DNA from: Physcomitrium patens
Taxonomy: Eukaryota > Streptophyta > Bryopsida > Funariales > Funariaceae
Direction: 5' to 3'
Assembly: GCF_000002425.4 (NCBI RefSeq)
Contig: NC_037263.1
Span: forward strand, 5,084,959-5,148,958
Length of the DNA: 64,000 bases
A program made the translations under genes and the position numbers. This document shows positions 35,602 through 49,184 of the stretch, in pieces (position 1 is the stretch's first letter; every line of letters starts with the position of its first letter). The notes below the pieces were generated by a model, which saw only the letters and a list, made by a program, of their open reading frames with translations, was not told the origin of the DNA and did not search any database.

Positions 35602-38067
35602 CGTGAAACGCAACAGCCTCAAGCCAATTCGCCAGCGGGAGTAAAACGCAGGTACTCGGATTCTTCAAATCAATTCATCAACGCCTGAAACAAAACCGCA
35701 TTAGCATACCAAAACATGAATCGTTCCACTGAGAAGTTAAAACTGGTCGCATTCTACAAAGGAATTCTCGATACAAACAAGTCACCAGTGCCTGCTTCGT
35801 GACGCTCTTCACAAGCAAATTTTCGCAGAAATCAAGGATTTGTGCGCTTCAGGATATGACATAATCAAGGTCCATCTTGGAACATGTGTTACAAAATGTG
35901 GGCAAGTCATGCATTATAAAGTGAATTGCTAAGTTACACTGCAACTTGACATCAATCAAACTCTACCATCAACATGCAGGGCGGCAGGGATGACTAACAG
36001 CAGTGTCAGACGGAACGTCGTGCAGCTAAAACTATCACAGAAGTAACGCACAAGATTTTGCAAAACCAGGATATTCAATGAACTCAGAATGTTAATAGAG
36101 TGATAAGCTCGCCAACCTCACCCTAGAACTCTATGGACATCATACTGAAAACGTACGCAATTTCAAATAGTATAAAAAATAAAAATGAAACGAAAAACAA
36201 AAACAAAAACAACAGGGAAAAAAACCAGCTTAAAATTCAGAAACGAACATTCACACAAGAATCAATATAATTGGTGTAGAATATCTTTTAATGCACACGT
36301 CTATTCCACAGCATAAACGCAATAACCTTCGAAGACTTACCTGGTTAGAAAGCTTGGCATTTCCATGAAAAATAAGAAAAATGACAATAATTACATCATA
36401 ATAAATGAATCAACGGGTTTGAGTTACATTGTCCACCAGAAGATCGAGTTGAATCGTAGTATTCACCACCTACACGACCACATACAAGCGCATAAAACCT
36501 CGAAAATCTTCACCTCGAGTGACAATGTGCCAAAAGGCACAGCAAATTGCAAAGAAGTCTTCACAACCACACAAGTCCAAAAAATCTCTCACACAATCTC
36601 GCACTAGTCCTAAATGCCTAGCCAGGTGCGGCAATAAATGCATAACATCCCACTGCACCTCATGCGACTATTGATTGCCAACATCATTACCTGTGTGAAG
36701 CCTACCAATGTCCAATCGCTCAACAAAATCTTCGCGAGAAACTCAAAAAATTCACCCTCAATCTACTTCAAATCCGCATCCGAAACCTAAGTTCCAGAGC
36801 CCATTGAGAAGTGCAGATCCGAGGAAACAAAAGAAACGGAAGAGGTGAAAGGTTCATATCAGAATCAGTGCGAAGCTTCAACTTACAAACCACACATCAC
36901 AGTTCCGACGATCCAAAGCGACGCTGCTGAACGCGGGCTGCAACGCCTGGATTGAAGATGATGTGAGATAATCATTGGCATGAACTCAGGCCCATTCGCC
37001 CCCTCCTGCGAGCAACGGGGGCTCAAAAACCGACGGGCGTCGCAAATTAAAACGAATATCGTCCAAGTCTAATGGACGAACAGCCAACGGAGTTCAGTAG
37101 GTACGTCAAGGACGTGCCCAGTCTTCAATCATCCCGTTCTGTTGTTCAACGTTTGTTATAAAGTCTCTCATTCATCCATTAGGTAGAAATTTCTTTAAGC
37201 ATTGGTTTCTTTAAGCATTTTTCTTTAAATCGTGGCTTTTTCTACGATATCGTATCATCTTCTTTAAAATTCTTTAAAAGGGTTTTTTCAGTTTTTTTAA
37301 AAGATTTTTATAGCTATTTTATGAAATCCATTGATTTTAATAAAGAAGCTTATTAAGTTTAGAAATATTATCAACGACAGCTACATCAAAAACTAGTTGT
37401 TCCAACAATATTATTTACCTAATAAAAAATTACATTATTAAAAAAACATCAATTATATGAACTAATAATAATTTAAAAAAACAAACCAAAAATAACAATG
37501 CATAAATGAAAAATTAATTACAAATAAACCACATCGAAACTCCCATTATTTTAAATTACTTTTTCTATTAACGTAATGATTGGTTTTGCTTAAAATTATA
37601 AGAATAATGTTGAATGAGTTCGATAGCCGTGACATCACATCTTTTACATCGAATCAATAGTGCATCAATTTTGCAACGTCGGCAAATTACATCGACATGC
37701 ACACAGAGACATGGGTCAAGTATTAAAATCTACTTTAAAGTAACATTTAAAGTAGAAGGTGGCAGCAGCAACGAAGCGCGTATCACCGCGCCGATGACCA
37801 ACCGAGTGCACTCCGTCTGCAATGCTTCACCTCGATTTCTTTGCAGAGTCACCTTCGCAGAGCCCAACTCCGATGACTCACCCCATTGCAATACGCCTCT
37901 CATAAAGCCTTGCCTTCGTCTCCCACCCAGTTCACAATCGTCTTCCATTGATATTGAGTTGTTGGGTTTTGGGAAAAGTGAAGAATCCGTCGTGGGTTGT
38001 GAGAGCTGTCCTTGAAATTATTATGGGTTTTGCGGATTAACGCGAAGAAGCGAGTGAAGAAGACAGT
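35602..38067. other. YIP leader region and AT-rich spacer
   Basis: 35,602-35,684 is probably the YIP 5' UTR. The stretch to about 36,960 may be a 5' UTR intron plus first exon. 37,180-37,600 is AT-rich without features. 37,740-38,060 is GC-richer but holds no frame I can support. It may be promoter sequence for the small ORF at 38,068. Confidence 0.4.
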
Positions 38068-38250
38068 ATGTGGACTCTGGTCGCGCCGTTGTTATCGCAG
38101 TGTTGCAGGAGCTTGCAATTGAGCAAGGGGAGGTTGATTGGTGCAGGAACAGCCGTGCTTGGGGCGCAAGCACGCACGTCCAAGCGTGCAGCGGTGGTGT
38201 ACCTGCCGCTTAAGGATGTGGAGATCATCGCTCTTCAACAATTGTCGTGA
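38068..38250 (+). CDS. Candidate small protein, 60 residues
   Basis: A complete ATG-to-stop frame in a local GC-rich island. The product has no Asp or Glu in its first 50 residues. It starts MWTLVAPLLSQCCRSLQLSK, a pattern like a mitochondrial targeting sequence. The tail, YLPLKDVEIIALQQLS, has the only acidic residues. I do not recognise it. A frame this short can be chance, and several other frames overlap it. Confidence 0.3.
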   Translation: MWTLVAPLLSQCCRSLQLSKGRLIGAGTAVLGAQARTSKRAAVVYLPLKDVEIIALQQLS

Positions 38251-39895
38251 CCATGGCCGTGGTGCTGTTGTACAGATTTTTTTGGCGTTTAGGGAATGCA
38301 TCACATCGTGGAGACTGTAGAGTTGTGGCTGAATTTGACAATTGGGATTTAGAGAAAATGCTTCTTTCCTTGCGCATGCTCACTGGGTGAGGAGAGGAGA
38401 AGCTGTGAGTCTATTTTGCCTCACAACACCAAATCGAGATAACCAAGGCGATATAATGCGTTGGAGTTGATTTGGTGCCGGCACGGCTATTCTCTGTGGT
38501 TCAAATTTATGAGGAGCTGCACAGCTATGGTGTATTTCGCCAATTATTGTAGATGTCGGTTGATAGCCTATGTACTTAAAGTATGGTCGCTAGCAGGCCA
38601 ATGTAAATCTAAACCGAAGCAATATGCAATGCACAAAAAAGAAACAGTATACATTGCCTATACCCCGCCTTGTTTTCTGTTCAAGTATTGCTCCACTTGA
38701 TCCACTCCTCGTTTGCTTGAGTTGCTCATATATTACATGGTGGAAGGTGTTCACACACCCTTGATTTGTTGACGTGTTGCCAAAAGTTGAGGCCATTTGA
38801 CATATCTGAAAGTGATTGACTGTATGTCACAGCAAATAAAACAAGTCGACAGAAACATCACGTCTGGTTCACAAGTGTATGCTGAAGTCTCTCCAGTGTT
38901 GCGACGCAGTCTTCATAAACGTTTACCCATGCTGCATGCCCCTAGCCCCAAAAAGGCCACCTCTAAAAGGAATCTGCTAAATTGAAAGCCAGAGACCTGA
39001 ATGGCAATAATATCGTTGCCCATCCTAGATTTTATATCAAAATGTACTGAACTTCGTTTCAATACTCCTTAAAATGTTCCAGCACAAATAGTGCGCCTAG
39101 AGAACCGTCCCCTCGGACTTGCATTCACTCAACGTGAATTCCCAACTGCGTGAGAAATGCGTAGGTAGCAATAATCTTCACACTTGACAGAATACGAAGG
39201 AACTATGAAGCTTGGTAAGCTGACAAAACACTAGTGAAGAGGTGTCTCTGATACTAGAATCAATCTCATTGTATAAGAACGAACAAATAAATGTAAATTG
39301 CTAAGAGCATGGACTTTTAGTAAAGAGACGAACGTTCTCAGTCTCAGGCAGCATTGCAGAAGAAAGAAAAGTTCGAAGGCAGATTTGTATTGCACAGTAT
39401 AAACATTTCGCAGGAAGCAGTAGTGTACATGAGGTATAACTTGTTCAGCTTTCAAGGCTGTGAGGTGGACAAGAATTAAGCTCAAGTCTCTCTTTGAGAC
39501 TCACAGTAGTACAGTCAAATTTAACTCTTGGTCTTCTACGAAAGATGAGTCATGAGCTAGACACTGATGAATTGATGAGCGGAATGAAAGAGTGCCGTGT
39601 TGTACAAGTGAAGGTGTCTATCAGCTCCTATCTCCTCCTCTTTGTATCATACCTGCATTCGTCGTGAGCAAGAAGGTTTACAGACGTGAAAGGTTTAAAT
39701 TTGAGTTTACCAACCGGATTAATATCATGTGAATGAGATTAGGACTGGTGCGATTCAGATGAAGACGTTGGACACATTACCTGAAGAATTAATAATGTTG
39801 CTGGGACAGTACGCTCCGACGTGTATCTAGGGGATCTTCAAAGGTATTGGATGGACCAATACTTTACATCACTTGATATTGACGGTTCGCCGATG
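38251..39895. other. Spacer and probable kinesin 3' UTR
   Basis: No recognisable gene is present. The last several hundred bases before 39,896 probably hold the 3' UTR of the kinesin gene on -. Confidence 0.45.
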
Positions 39896-42800
39896 TTACT
39901 GACTTCGCCCAAATTCATGATCATTTGCTTGAGCTAGAAGTGCTTGAAATTGTTGCAGTTCATCAAAGTCAGCATCACTGTCCTCGGCCCTGGAGAACCT
40001 CTTCGTCTCTTTGGCTTGAGCTAAAAGAGCCTGAAACTGTTGCACTTCGTCAAAATCAGCGGCACTCTCCAGGTCTGTGGAATGTTTTTGAGCGTCAGTC
40101 GCGAGTTTCGTCATTTCTTGCTCCAAGAGTTTGAGTTTCTTTTTCTTCTTAGAGAAATCAACCTGCAGAAGAAGGGCATTAGTGTAATGTTGATCCTGAA
40201 ACACCAAAAGTGGATGTACATCTTAAGAAAATAATGGTAGACTACTTGCAATTTCATCGAGAAATATGTATACCTTGAGTTTTTTGTAATCGGCAATTAG
40301 GGTTTTGTTCTTCAGCTTCATCTTTTCCGACAGAGCTCGGCCAACGACAATCTCTGCCTGCTTGTGGTTCATTTCCTGCATCCAACTGTGGTTCAACAGA
40401 AAAATAAGGTCTCGCTTGCAAGCATATGTATTGTGATTTATGGCAAAATCAGTGGACATAAGAGAGAGGAAGAACTGATTGTCAGGTAATTTACTTTTGT
40501 CGTTCTTGATTCAACTGTGCTCGTAAGTTGGAGAGCTCTTCGTCCTTCTCTCGTACTTCATCAGCATGTTGAGATCTCTCAGCAATCAGCTCTAGCTGCT
40601 GCTGGCTTACAAGAGCCTGCACCACAATTTCATCAAGGCTAGCTTCAACACGACCGCTTGTTTGTTTCACTTGAAAATAAAACTACAAATGATTTACCAA
40701 AGATGTGATGCTCAGAAACTGTGCAGACATTCATATCAGAGAAACACCCACCGCATAGTTGCCGATATCTAATTTAACATTGTGAAGGTCTTGCATAACG
40801 TCCTGAGTCAATGTTTCAGCTTCTTTGTTCAACAAGGTCAATTTGCTCAACTGCTTAACACACAATTTGTATTAAATAGTGATCCTCAGAAATAATAAAC
40901 TTCACGAAGAATTCAGGTACAATAAAATCTTTGACCTAAACTGTGTTATTTAGTTTAAAAATTTAGACCTAACCATTTTGGGTCTGCACAGATCTTGGTC
41001 AATAATACCTGTCCTTCTTTGTCTTCCCATTGGGTACTCATTGTTTTGAGCTCCTGGTGTGCCTGTGCAAGTTCAGATCCCAGCTCTTCTAACTTTTTTT
41101 CTTGAGTCGCATTTTCACTCTGAAGTGCAGCAATTCTTTTGCATGACTGAGCCACCTCAGCTTCTTTCTCCTCAAGCATCCTGTTATGATCATGCGGTGG
41201 CATTGAAAGATCAGTTATTTAACTTATGAGAGTATTAAGAAACGATAAAAATTAGATTTTGTACTGTAGGAACATGCAATAAGAGAAACCCAAAATGTGG
41301 AAAATTTAACCAACCTTTTCAGATCAGGGCTTGCTGGTGTTGCAGTCTGAAACCCCCTGTGATTTCGTGACCCAGTGCTATGCACAGCTTGTAATATTGA
41401 CATGCGGCTTTTCATGCCCTGGAGCTCGGTCTCAAAGTCACTCCGTGCCTGCGTTAGTTTATCACCTTCAAGTTTCATGGCCTCTAACTGCAAACGAAAT
41501 CCCTCGTCATATTTTTAACAAAAATCATCAATCAACAACCAGCACGTATCACAATCAGAAACTTAGAGGTGTGGACGATTCGGAACTCAGCTTGACGTAT
41601 ACCTGTGATTCTAATGCAGAGTTTTTATCAGTTAATAAGATAACAGATGCCCTAAGTGCCCTGGATTCTTCGTCCTTTTCATTTGCACGTATAATGATTG
41701 CCTCAGAAAACTGCATCAACGACAAGAAAACACAGTTAGTGTTCAAAACAATATTCGAAAAGCAGACGAAAGACAATTTCTGTGAATGGTGAGTACAGAT
41801 TGTCTTACCTTCCGAGTCTCAAGAGCAGAGGCTTCGTAGGAGGCCACAAGTGCCTGGACTGCTCTTAGCTCATTACCCAATTCCTGAACTTTTTCAAGAG
41901 CCTTGTTCCTTTCATCCTTCACGGTCCTGAGCTCCCCAAATCCTTCGAAGGCGTTGAGTTTTCCCGTCGAAACGACGTCAACTTTTGCTAATTCTGCCTC
42001 AAGAGACATGATCAAAGTGGTCTTACACGAAAGTTCGGCCTCGAAGCTTGCTTTCTCCCCTTGAAGCTCCACAATTAGAGCTTGAAAAGCAGATGCTTCG
42101 TGGGAAAAATGATCAGCAACCTTTTTAACTTTGATCAACTCACTCTGCAACAAGCCTATTGTCGCCTCTTTGTGACCAACCTCTGCCTTCAAAGAATCTC
42201 TCTCGTTCACCACGGATTCAATCTTAGCTTCCAGATCATTCATTCTTTGGTTATTTGTAGCGAAAGACCCTGATGAGAGACTAATATCTGAATTCATTTC
42301 CTGCAAGCAATATTCCATCATGATAGAAACCAGAAGCTCTCCATGCAAAACCTGCATCTCTGCAGATTGTTGCGTTATCTTTCCCTGTAAAGCGTTCACC
42401 TCATCCATCAGAACGGAGCACTGTGCTTTCAGACCATCATTTTCAGCTGAAACTCTCTGCATTACACTTTGCAGTGCTTCTAGTGCTTCAGACTTGTGGC
42501 TGCATTCCATGGTCATACGCGTTGAAATAACCCTGGTAAGCATCAACTCTTTATCCAAAGAGCTCAGGGCATGGGCTTTATTTGCCAATTCTTCTTCCTT
42601 CGCACTCACATCTGTTTGCAACTGCATAACCTTGGATTTTAGGGCTTGACTTTCAATGATCGCAAGTCCAACAGGGGTTCGCAAGTTCTCAAATTCCTCC
42701 TCCATACGCTTCACCGCTGCGGCTTTGAGTGCAAGCTGCTCCTTCATAAAAGTTTCCGCTGAGCTCAATTCCTTCAGCTCTTCGCATTTCCTCTGAACTT

Positions 42801-45800
42801 CTCCCTCAAGCTCACGAATTCTGGAGTTTGCTTCGATAATCTCCTGTTTGAAGTCAGTTTCTTCAGCAGCGTGCTCTTGCAGGAGTCTGATGTCAAACTC
42901 AAGCCCATGCAGAAGCTCTTCTTTGCGCTGAAGCTCTGATTGTAGGTGTTCCACAGTCTCATCCAGTTGACTAATCGTTTGCGCAGCACGTGCAATATGA
43001 CACTCGCTTTTCGAAACCTCTTTTTTCAAGTCCAAAAGCTCCGCCTGAAGCTGATCTTCCTTAAATTTGGATTCATACAGTAACTCTTGATTCTGTTGAT
43101 GAGAGGTTGTGAGCGAGATCAGCTGATGTTGCTTGCGTTCCAGCTCCCACGACAACCTTTCCGACAAGCTTTGAAAGTGTCCAGATTGAGTATTTAGAGT
43201 TGAGCAAGTTGATTGCATCATGAAGGAAAGAAGTTCCACTTCAAATGACTTGAGCTCCAATTCATCTTGAAGCTTCTGAAGTTGTGCAGTGCTGGAGGCG
43301 GCCTCATCTTGCAAATGTGCGATGTACCCTCGAGCTTCATCACTCTCCTTTTTCAAGGTATCACAGGTCGCTGAAATGCTATTAAAAGCCGAATCCAATG
43401 TTGCCAGAGCTTTGCATTTCTCAGCCAGAGACCCCTCAAGCTCATATATCCGTAATTCTCCAGACTTTATCTCACCAGCTTTAAGCTTGAGCTCTTCAAC
43501 ATAAGCATTTTCAACCTCCTTGGCTCGCAAGTTCGACTCCTCGACCTTCTGGCTAATTGTGTCAAATTTCACGTGAATAGTGCTCAGATTCATGCGGAGC
43601 TCCTCCTGCACCAAAGCCATAGCTTCTATCTCCTCCTTTAAGCCAAGATTTTCCTTCGTTACTCTCTGAAACTCTTCGTGGATACCCTTCTCTTCCGTAA
43701 CCTGTTGTTTGTGCTCTTCGAGCTCATGTTTAAGACGAGCAACAGTTGCCTCCAGTTTCAGCTTCTCCTCAGTGCTGATTAACGACACTCGTGGAGAAAG
43801 ACCGAAACTCCTAGTCATCCTAGGGTGTCGCTTCTCTTCGAATATCTCATCCATGTTACATGAACCCCGGCCCCTGAAGTAATCGTGTTCTGTATCCACT
43901 ACCTTCACTGATTTGTCAGGCTCAAGTGACCAGCGCGGAGATTCTTCTTTCATAATCTCGCTAAGCTCTTGCCCAGCTTCAACGAGGGCTTGTTCTCCTT
44001 CCAAAAGATTCTGATACAATTTCGCAGTGGCAGCATCCCATGCTGACTGCAAATCTTTGATCTCCTCTTCCTTCGATTTCATCAGGCGCAAATGCTTCTC
44101 TGCTGATTCCTTCACCTTGTTTAACTCTTCGTCCTTCTCAGCACATTGCTCCGTCAGCTGCTTGACTAGCCCCTGTAGCTCATCCACTTGTTTTTGCAAC
44201 TGAGAACTTGCCTCTAAGCATTTGGTCAAGTCGTTGCGACACGTTTCCAATTCCTTACGGTTTCCATTGTCCTGCATTTTAGTCATAAAATTGATGTAAA
44301 TGAACATTCAATCAAGATAAGCCAATTAGGTGAAGAGATAGAATAATTTTTCCACAGTGGTATCACCTTTGCGATCGCTGTTGATAGCATGTCTTGCTCC
44401 ATAGCCAATTTCTCATCGTGAAGACTTAGGACCTGTTCATAAACCATCATTTCAGTACTAAAAAAATTCGGTCCAAATCGGTTCAAAGCCAAACCGCACT
44501 TAATAGAGCTGGGTTAGAACTAACATCGAAGTTAGAGAAAAGCTTTCATAAGCATGTAAATGTGTGAGTCATTGTACCTGGTCACGTAGGCATCGAATTT
44601 CTGTGGCCGTCATTTCTTCCTCCCCAACATCAAAGAAAGTTTGATAACTGCAAGATGTTTGAAAAGTTGGAGATTATTCTACTAAGGTAAGCATACGCAA
44701 ACTTCACTTCCAGTTCGAATTATGGTGTATAAAATACGCTGCATGCATACATCCAGCGGGAAGAAGTAATGTCCATCAGAAAAATGATACCTTTGCAATT
44801 GGAGAGGGTCCCCTGACTCTAATTCTGTAGCTTGAGCCTTGTGACCAAGCCCTTCAGCAGTTTGAAGCTTATCAGCCATTGTTGTGTGTTGCCCTGATTT
44901 AGAGGATGCCCTTGATTCAGTTTCACAGTCCTCAATCTGTCAGAACATTTCACGTAAGGTTGGCCTTCTTCAGTTAAATGTCGCATTTTTAGTTAAGTAA
45001 CAGCAGCATTTCCATTAAGGCTCCTTTTCATATAAATTAGTGATGAAGACATTTAGGGCATTAATTAAATCAAGAGGGGCAGATATCAACTTGCCGATAT
45101 GTGGGCTTTGTCAATATTAGTGGAGAGCTGTTTAATGACTATCTCAGCAGCCTGCCCTCGCCTCAAAGCTCCAATTAGACCCGCTTTCAGCGCCTTTATC
45201 TGCACTTCCAGCATATCAAAATAAATTAAATACCCAGATGGATACAAATAGTACACGACTGCTGGTGCAAAGAGTTGAAATTTCAATAAGAAATTAAACA
45301 ATCACAAAACTAATTTCAAGCACCTCCTCAAGTAACTGAGACGGCTTCAAGTCCACACGTTCATTCTCAACCTCTTTCTCTGCGCCATCAAATAGATCTT
45401 TTCCTCTCATCGACATCCGAAAGAACTCAGTGCTTTCCCGTCCGCATTCCCGCCGCATGCTTGTGATACTCAGGCACCGCAATCTGCTCACTTCTTCCTG
45501 TTTAACCCCATCGAGTCAATAATCATGCTGTGTTGAGGTCGAGGTTTTAGTTAGATGATTTTAAATCCAGGACTTGATGAAGTATTCAAGACATGATCCG
45601 TACTTGCCTTCAGTTGCTGAATCTCACGTTTGAGAGCCAAGAGTTCTCCGGATGCGTCTTCATTGACAACAGCCTGCACACAGATTGAAGGCATGTCAGT
45701 GCTCCTTCCATGACTTTCTGTCGAGTGAATTAGTTGGACGGGACAAGTGGGGTATCTCACATTGTTCTGAATAAATTTTGCACGTTGGGCAAACTTCAGC

Positions 45801-48800
45801 GTGCTCAGAGTCTCCATTGTGCAACTGTCACACATAAAAAAGCACGAAAGCCACTGAAAAATATTTGATGCATCCCACATGTACTCAGAGATTCTGAACC
45901 TGAGGTGTCAATAGCGTCAAAAAACATTGAGCAAGTGCATGATAGAGCGGCTAAACCAGCACATACCAGCTGGAGGGACTGATTGTTGCTATAATAGCAG
46001 TCTTTGAGTTACCTCCTAAAGAGTCCTGCAGTCGGATAAATGCAGTATTGAGATTATTAGAATAGGTAGTGTCGTGAAAACAACACTGCAGCTTGGGGGA
46101 CTGCAGGAGCGAACGATTACTGACCCAGAAAGGACATTTTACCTGGAGAAGAAAAGTAAGCTTCGAGTCGCGGTATGGAACGTGACGCTGCTTTCCATTT
46201 GCAATGTCCACCAATATCATTATCACCAACCTGTTGAGTACATATCGTTCAATCCCATCAATGGAAGAGCTTCAGAGCTTCTGAGATAGGTCACGCTGTG
46301 TGAATAAGCTTCGGGCAACTTAACGGATTATTATTCTTTACTGTCGGAAATCAGTTTTCATTATCAAGTCGAGATTGGTAACAACGTAGTAACTTATTTA
46401 AGACCATAAGTTCTGACCCAAGAGTGGAGAGCGACTTGTTGATGCTGGCAGCCTCCTTGAGCCGATCCCTCTCTGTCCCAGAGGATTTCTGCCTGCAATT
46501 GCAACCAACGACATGTCGTCATGAATTTCTACTCAAATCAGTCAATTAGTTGACAAAATCTTAGAAGAGCACATTGGCAGCATCAAATATGTAAAGGTAA
46601 TACCGTTCCGATCCTGCTAGATCCACCAGGTTCAATCGCCCAAACCGCATATTGCTCATAGAATTGGTTACCCACTGCGAACACAAAAACCCACAACAAA
46701 TGCTGAAGCCAATGAATGCTTCCCTCAATTAAAGAAACAGACTGATTGTATCTGATTTCTACTTAATTAAGAATATAACGAGTCATCATCGAGATCTTGT
46801 CTCACATACCTTGCTTTCTATGGTGCAGGTGAACACACTATGCGAGCGGCTGCTCTCACGGTTCATGATCGTTGAGGCAACTTTTCTGTTGGCAGCTCCC
46901 TTCAGAAGCAGCACCACCACATCCTGTACACTACGGACTACTATCTCTGTAAGATTCTCCACGTATACTCCCTTTTTCGAGTCCTCTCGCATCTGTTAAC
47001 CAAAAATGTCACAAATTTCCAGACGTGACGAAATGAAAGTGTGAGTTTCAATGACATAACCCACGGACTCAACCGACTCAGGGAGAGGTCAAAATCCACA
47101 GGCTTCAATATGAATTAAGTAGCAGACAAGCCGCCGGAGAAATTAAACAATTACTACAGATGATCACACAAAAGACAATAGCATACTACTCAAGAATTGA
47201 ACTGTACATACATGAAGATTCGTAGAAGAAGGCTCCAAAAGATCTGTAATCTGTTCGTTGTAAATTTCTAAAAAGGAGCACCTGCAAACATATTCTAGCT
47301 GCTCGAGCTGCTTGTGTTGTTCTTCCTGCGGTGTCTCCGACCGTTAGCAGGGCCATTATGTCAGTCATTAGGCTACAAGAATATATTAGATATGCATACA
47401 TATACTGTCAACTAAGAGATAACATGAATAGTTTGTGAAACACTCTTGCACGTATATCTACGAGACTGAGATCTGATGCCCCTGGAGGTTTTCGGGGATT
47501 AATGTGTGTTTCCAGTACCTTTCGAATTTTCGAAAACAAGTACTCAAAGATCCGAGGTGTCATGCCACGATTGTCACTAGGTTTATGCCCTAGATCTGTA
47601 ACATCTCCAAGCATAGTGTGAGTCTTCCCGCTCCCGGTCTGTAAGTGATGACCACACGCAGACTAAGTCCACAGTCCTGTATTGGCGAACTAAAGATCTG
47701 CGACAGTTGTTTTGTGAAGAAACCTACCTGGCCATAGGCAAACATGCAGCTGTTGTAGCCAGCCATACAATTTTCCACTATCGGCAATCCAACCACCTCA
47801 AACAGCTTCTCCTGCACAATTTTGAAAACACCTCCCATCAGCTCTAAAACGTGCATTCAGCATTCCGGCAAATGCCATGAGAGAACGTTGAGCCCAGTGA
47901 TGGATAATCTGACCTGGGAAATATTTTCACCGGCAACATGATCGAAGGTGAAGCGTGTCTCGGGCTGGCCCAACCATGTGATAGCGTGAGCACTCTCTTG
48001 CCTCAAACATCTGGCGACGTCTTGCTTAGTGGCCTCCTTGGTACTAATCGGTCGAGTTCTGACGACAACCTGATGCAATTCAAATTTCAAGCAAACAACC
48101 AGTCTAGATTAACCTGAGGATGCCAGAAGTTTTCGAGTTACTTTTGAGAGCAGCATTCAACTAAGATGTGTGATTCCCCACCTGCACATTGTGGTCATCC
48201 CAAAAGGACACTTTCTCTTCGAGGTCAAAGTAGGCTTGTGCTTGGCTAGCACATTCCTTCAAGCTAGGCGGTAAAGGTACAAGTGATCTTTGACCACCGG
48301 CTCGTACACTGCTGGGACTGGCACAAGGAGCACCATTGCGACCAGACCTAGAAGGCTTTGTGGGAGTTTTCTTTGGAGTACTAGCTGCAGATTCAATCTT
48401 CGGCCCAAGAGACATTCTTCTAAGCCCTTCTTGCTGTCTAGCAGACAGTTGCCTTGATGGGCAAACATTTTCAGCATCGCTAGCGTATCTGGAGGAGGGA
48501 GCAGAGTCTTCGGTAGTGGTGCCTTCTTCATCACTGCTTGATGCCAGTGAGCTTTGAATTGACGGCGTCCGCGAGAGATACTCATAAACACCTGTAGACC
48601 AAAGATTGCATTAGCAATCTCTTGAATGAAGGAACAGTCTTTGGTATTGGAGTAATCGGAAGGGTAAAGATGTACCTGTTGTGTGCGGTCCTTGCACGTT
48701 TTTGCTAGTAGTTGAGCTCAAGGGCAGGCGCGTGCAAGGGCTAAATTGACTAATCCTGGACTTGTTCCTCACTGGATTATCGTGTGAGATGCTAAACCTT

Positions 48801-49087
48801 TCAGGACTGCTCGCGTTGGTCGATGAACATCCGACATGGGATTCATCAGCACTGTTCAAGTGCTCGAATAGGTCATTTTCTGCAAATCGTCCTTTCCTCT
48901 TCAATTGTGAGTAACGTCCATCGAGCCTCGACTGGAAATTGCTCACATTGCTTCGTGCCGAGGTTGAGGAGGAGAGAGGGGGGCGTCCTGGCGAGGTGAC
49001 GACATTGTTCGCACTCTCACTGGCTTTGGACGGAGACTCCTTCTTCGATTGAAAGAAGGAGCGAATGTTTGGTGTACCCTTCACCAT
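39896..49087 (-). CDS. KIN12: Kinesin-12 (PAKRP1/POK-like phragmoplast motor)
   Basis: A plus-end microtubule motor of plant cell division (phragmoplast and division-plane kinesins). I model 26 exons totalling 6,045 nt (2,014 residues), from the ATG at 49,085-49,087 to the stop at 39,896. The first exons are 48676-49087 and 48182-48591. The motor exons are 47914-48069, 47728-47811, 47519-47638, 47212-47325, 46810-46992, 46604-46674, 46418-46492, 46143-46230, 45967-46025 and 45761-45824. The large coiled-coil exon is 41809-44271 (821 codons), and the last exon is 39896-40162. A 270-residue N-terminal extension ends in WDDHNVQ, as in other kinesin-12s. The motor shows P-loop GQTGSGKT (353-360), NRESSRSH (476-483) and DLAGSER (511-517). 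Residues from about 640 on are mostly coiled coil. Two introns appear to be GC-AG. Boundaries of exon 14 (45324-45497) are the least certain. Confidence 0.93.
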
Positions 49088-49184
49088 ATTGGCTTCCCAG
49101 CTCCTCAAGTTCTCCTGCTTTAGTTGCACTCATGACACCACTATCTTAACCGATTCTTTCACTGTTGAGAAAACTAGTCGACAT

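Noticed and set aside
37614-38015. 133-codon + strand frame
   Set aside because: The composition is unremarkable, an overlapping - strand frame is equally plausible, and there is no domain. It is probably upstream sequence of the small ORF at 38,068.
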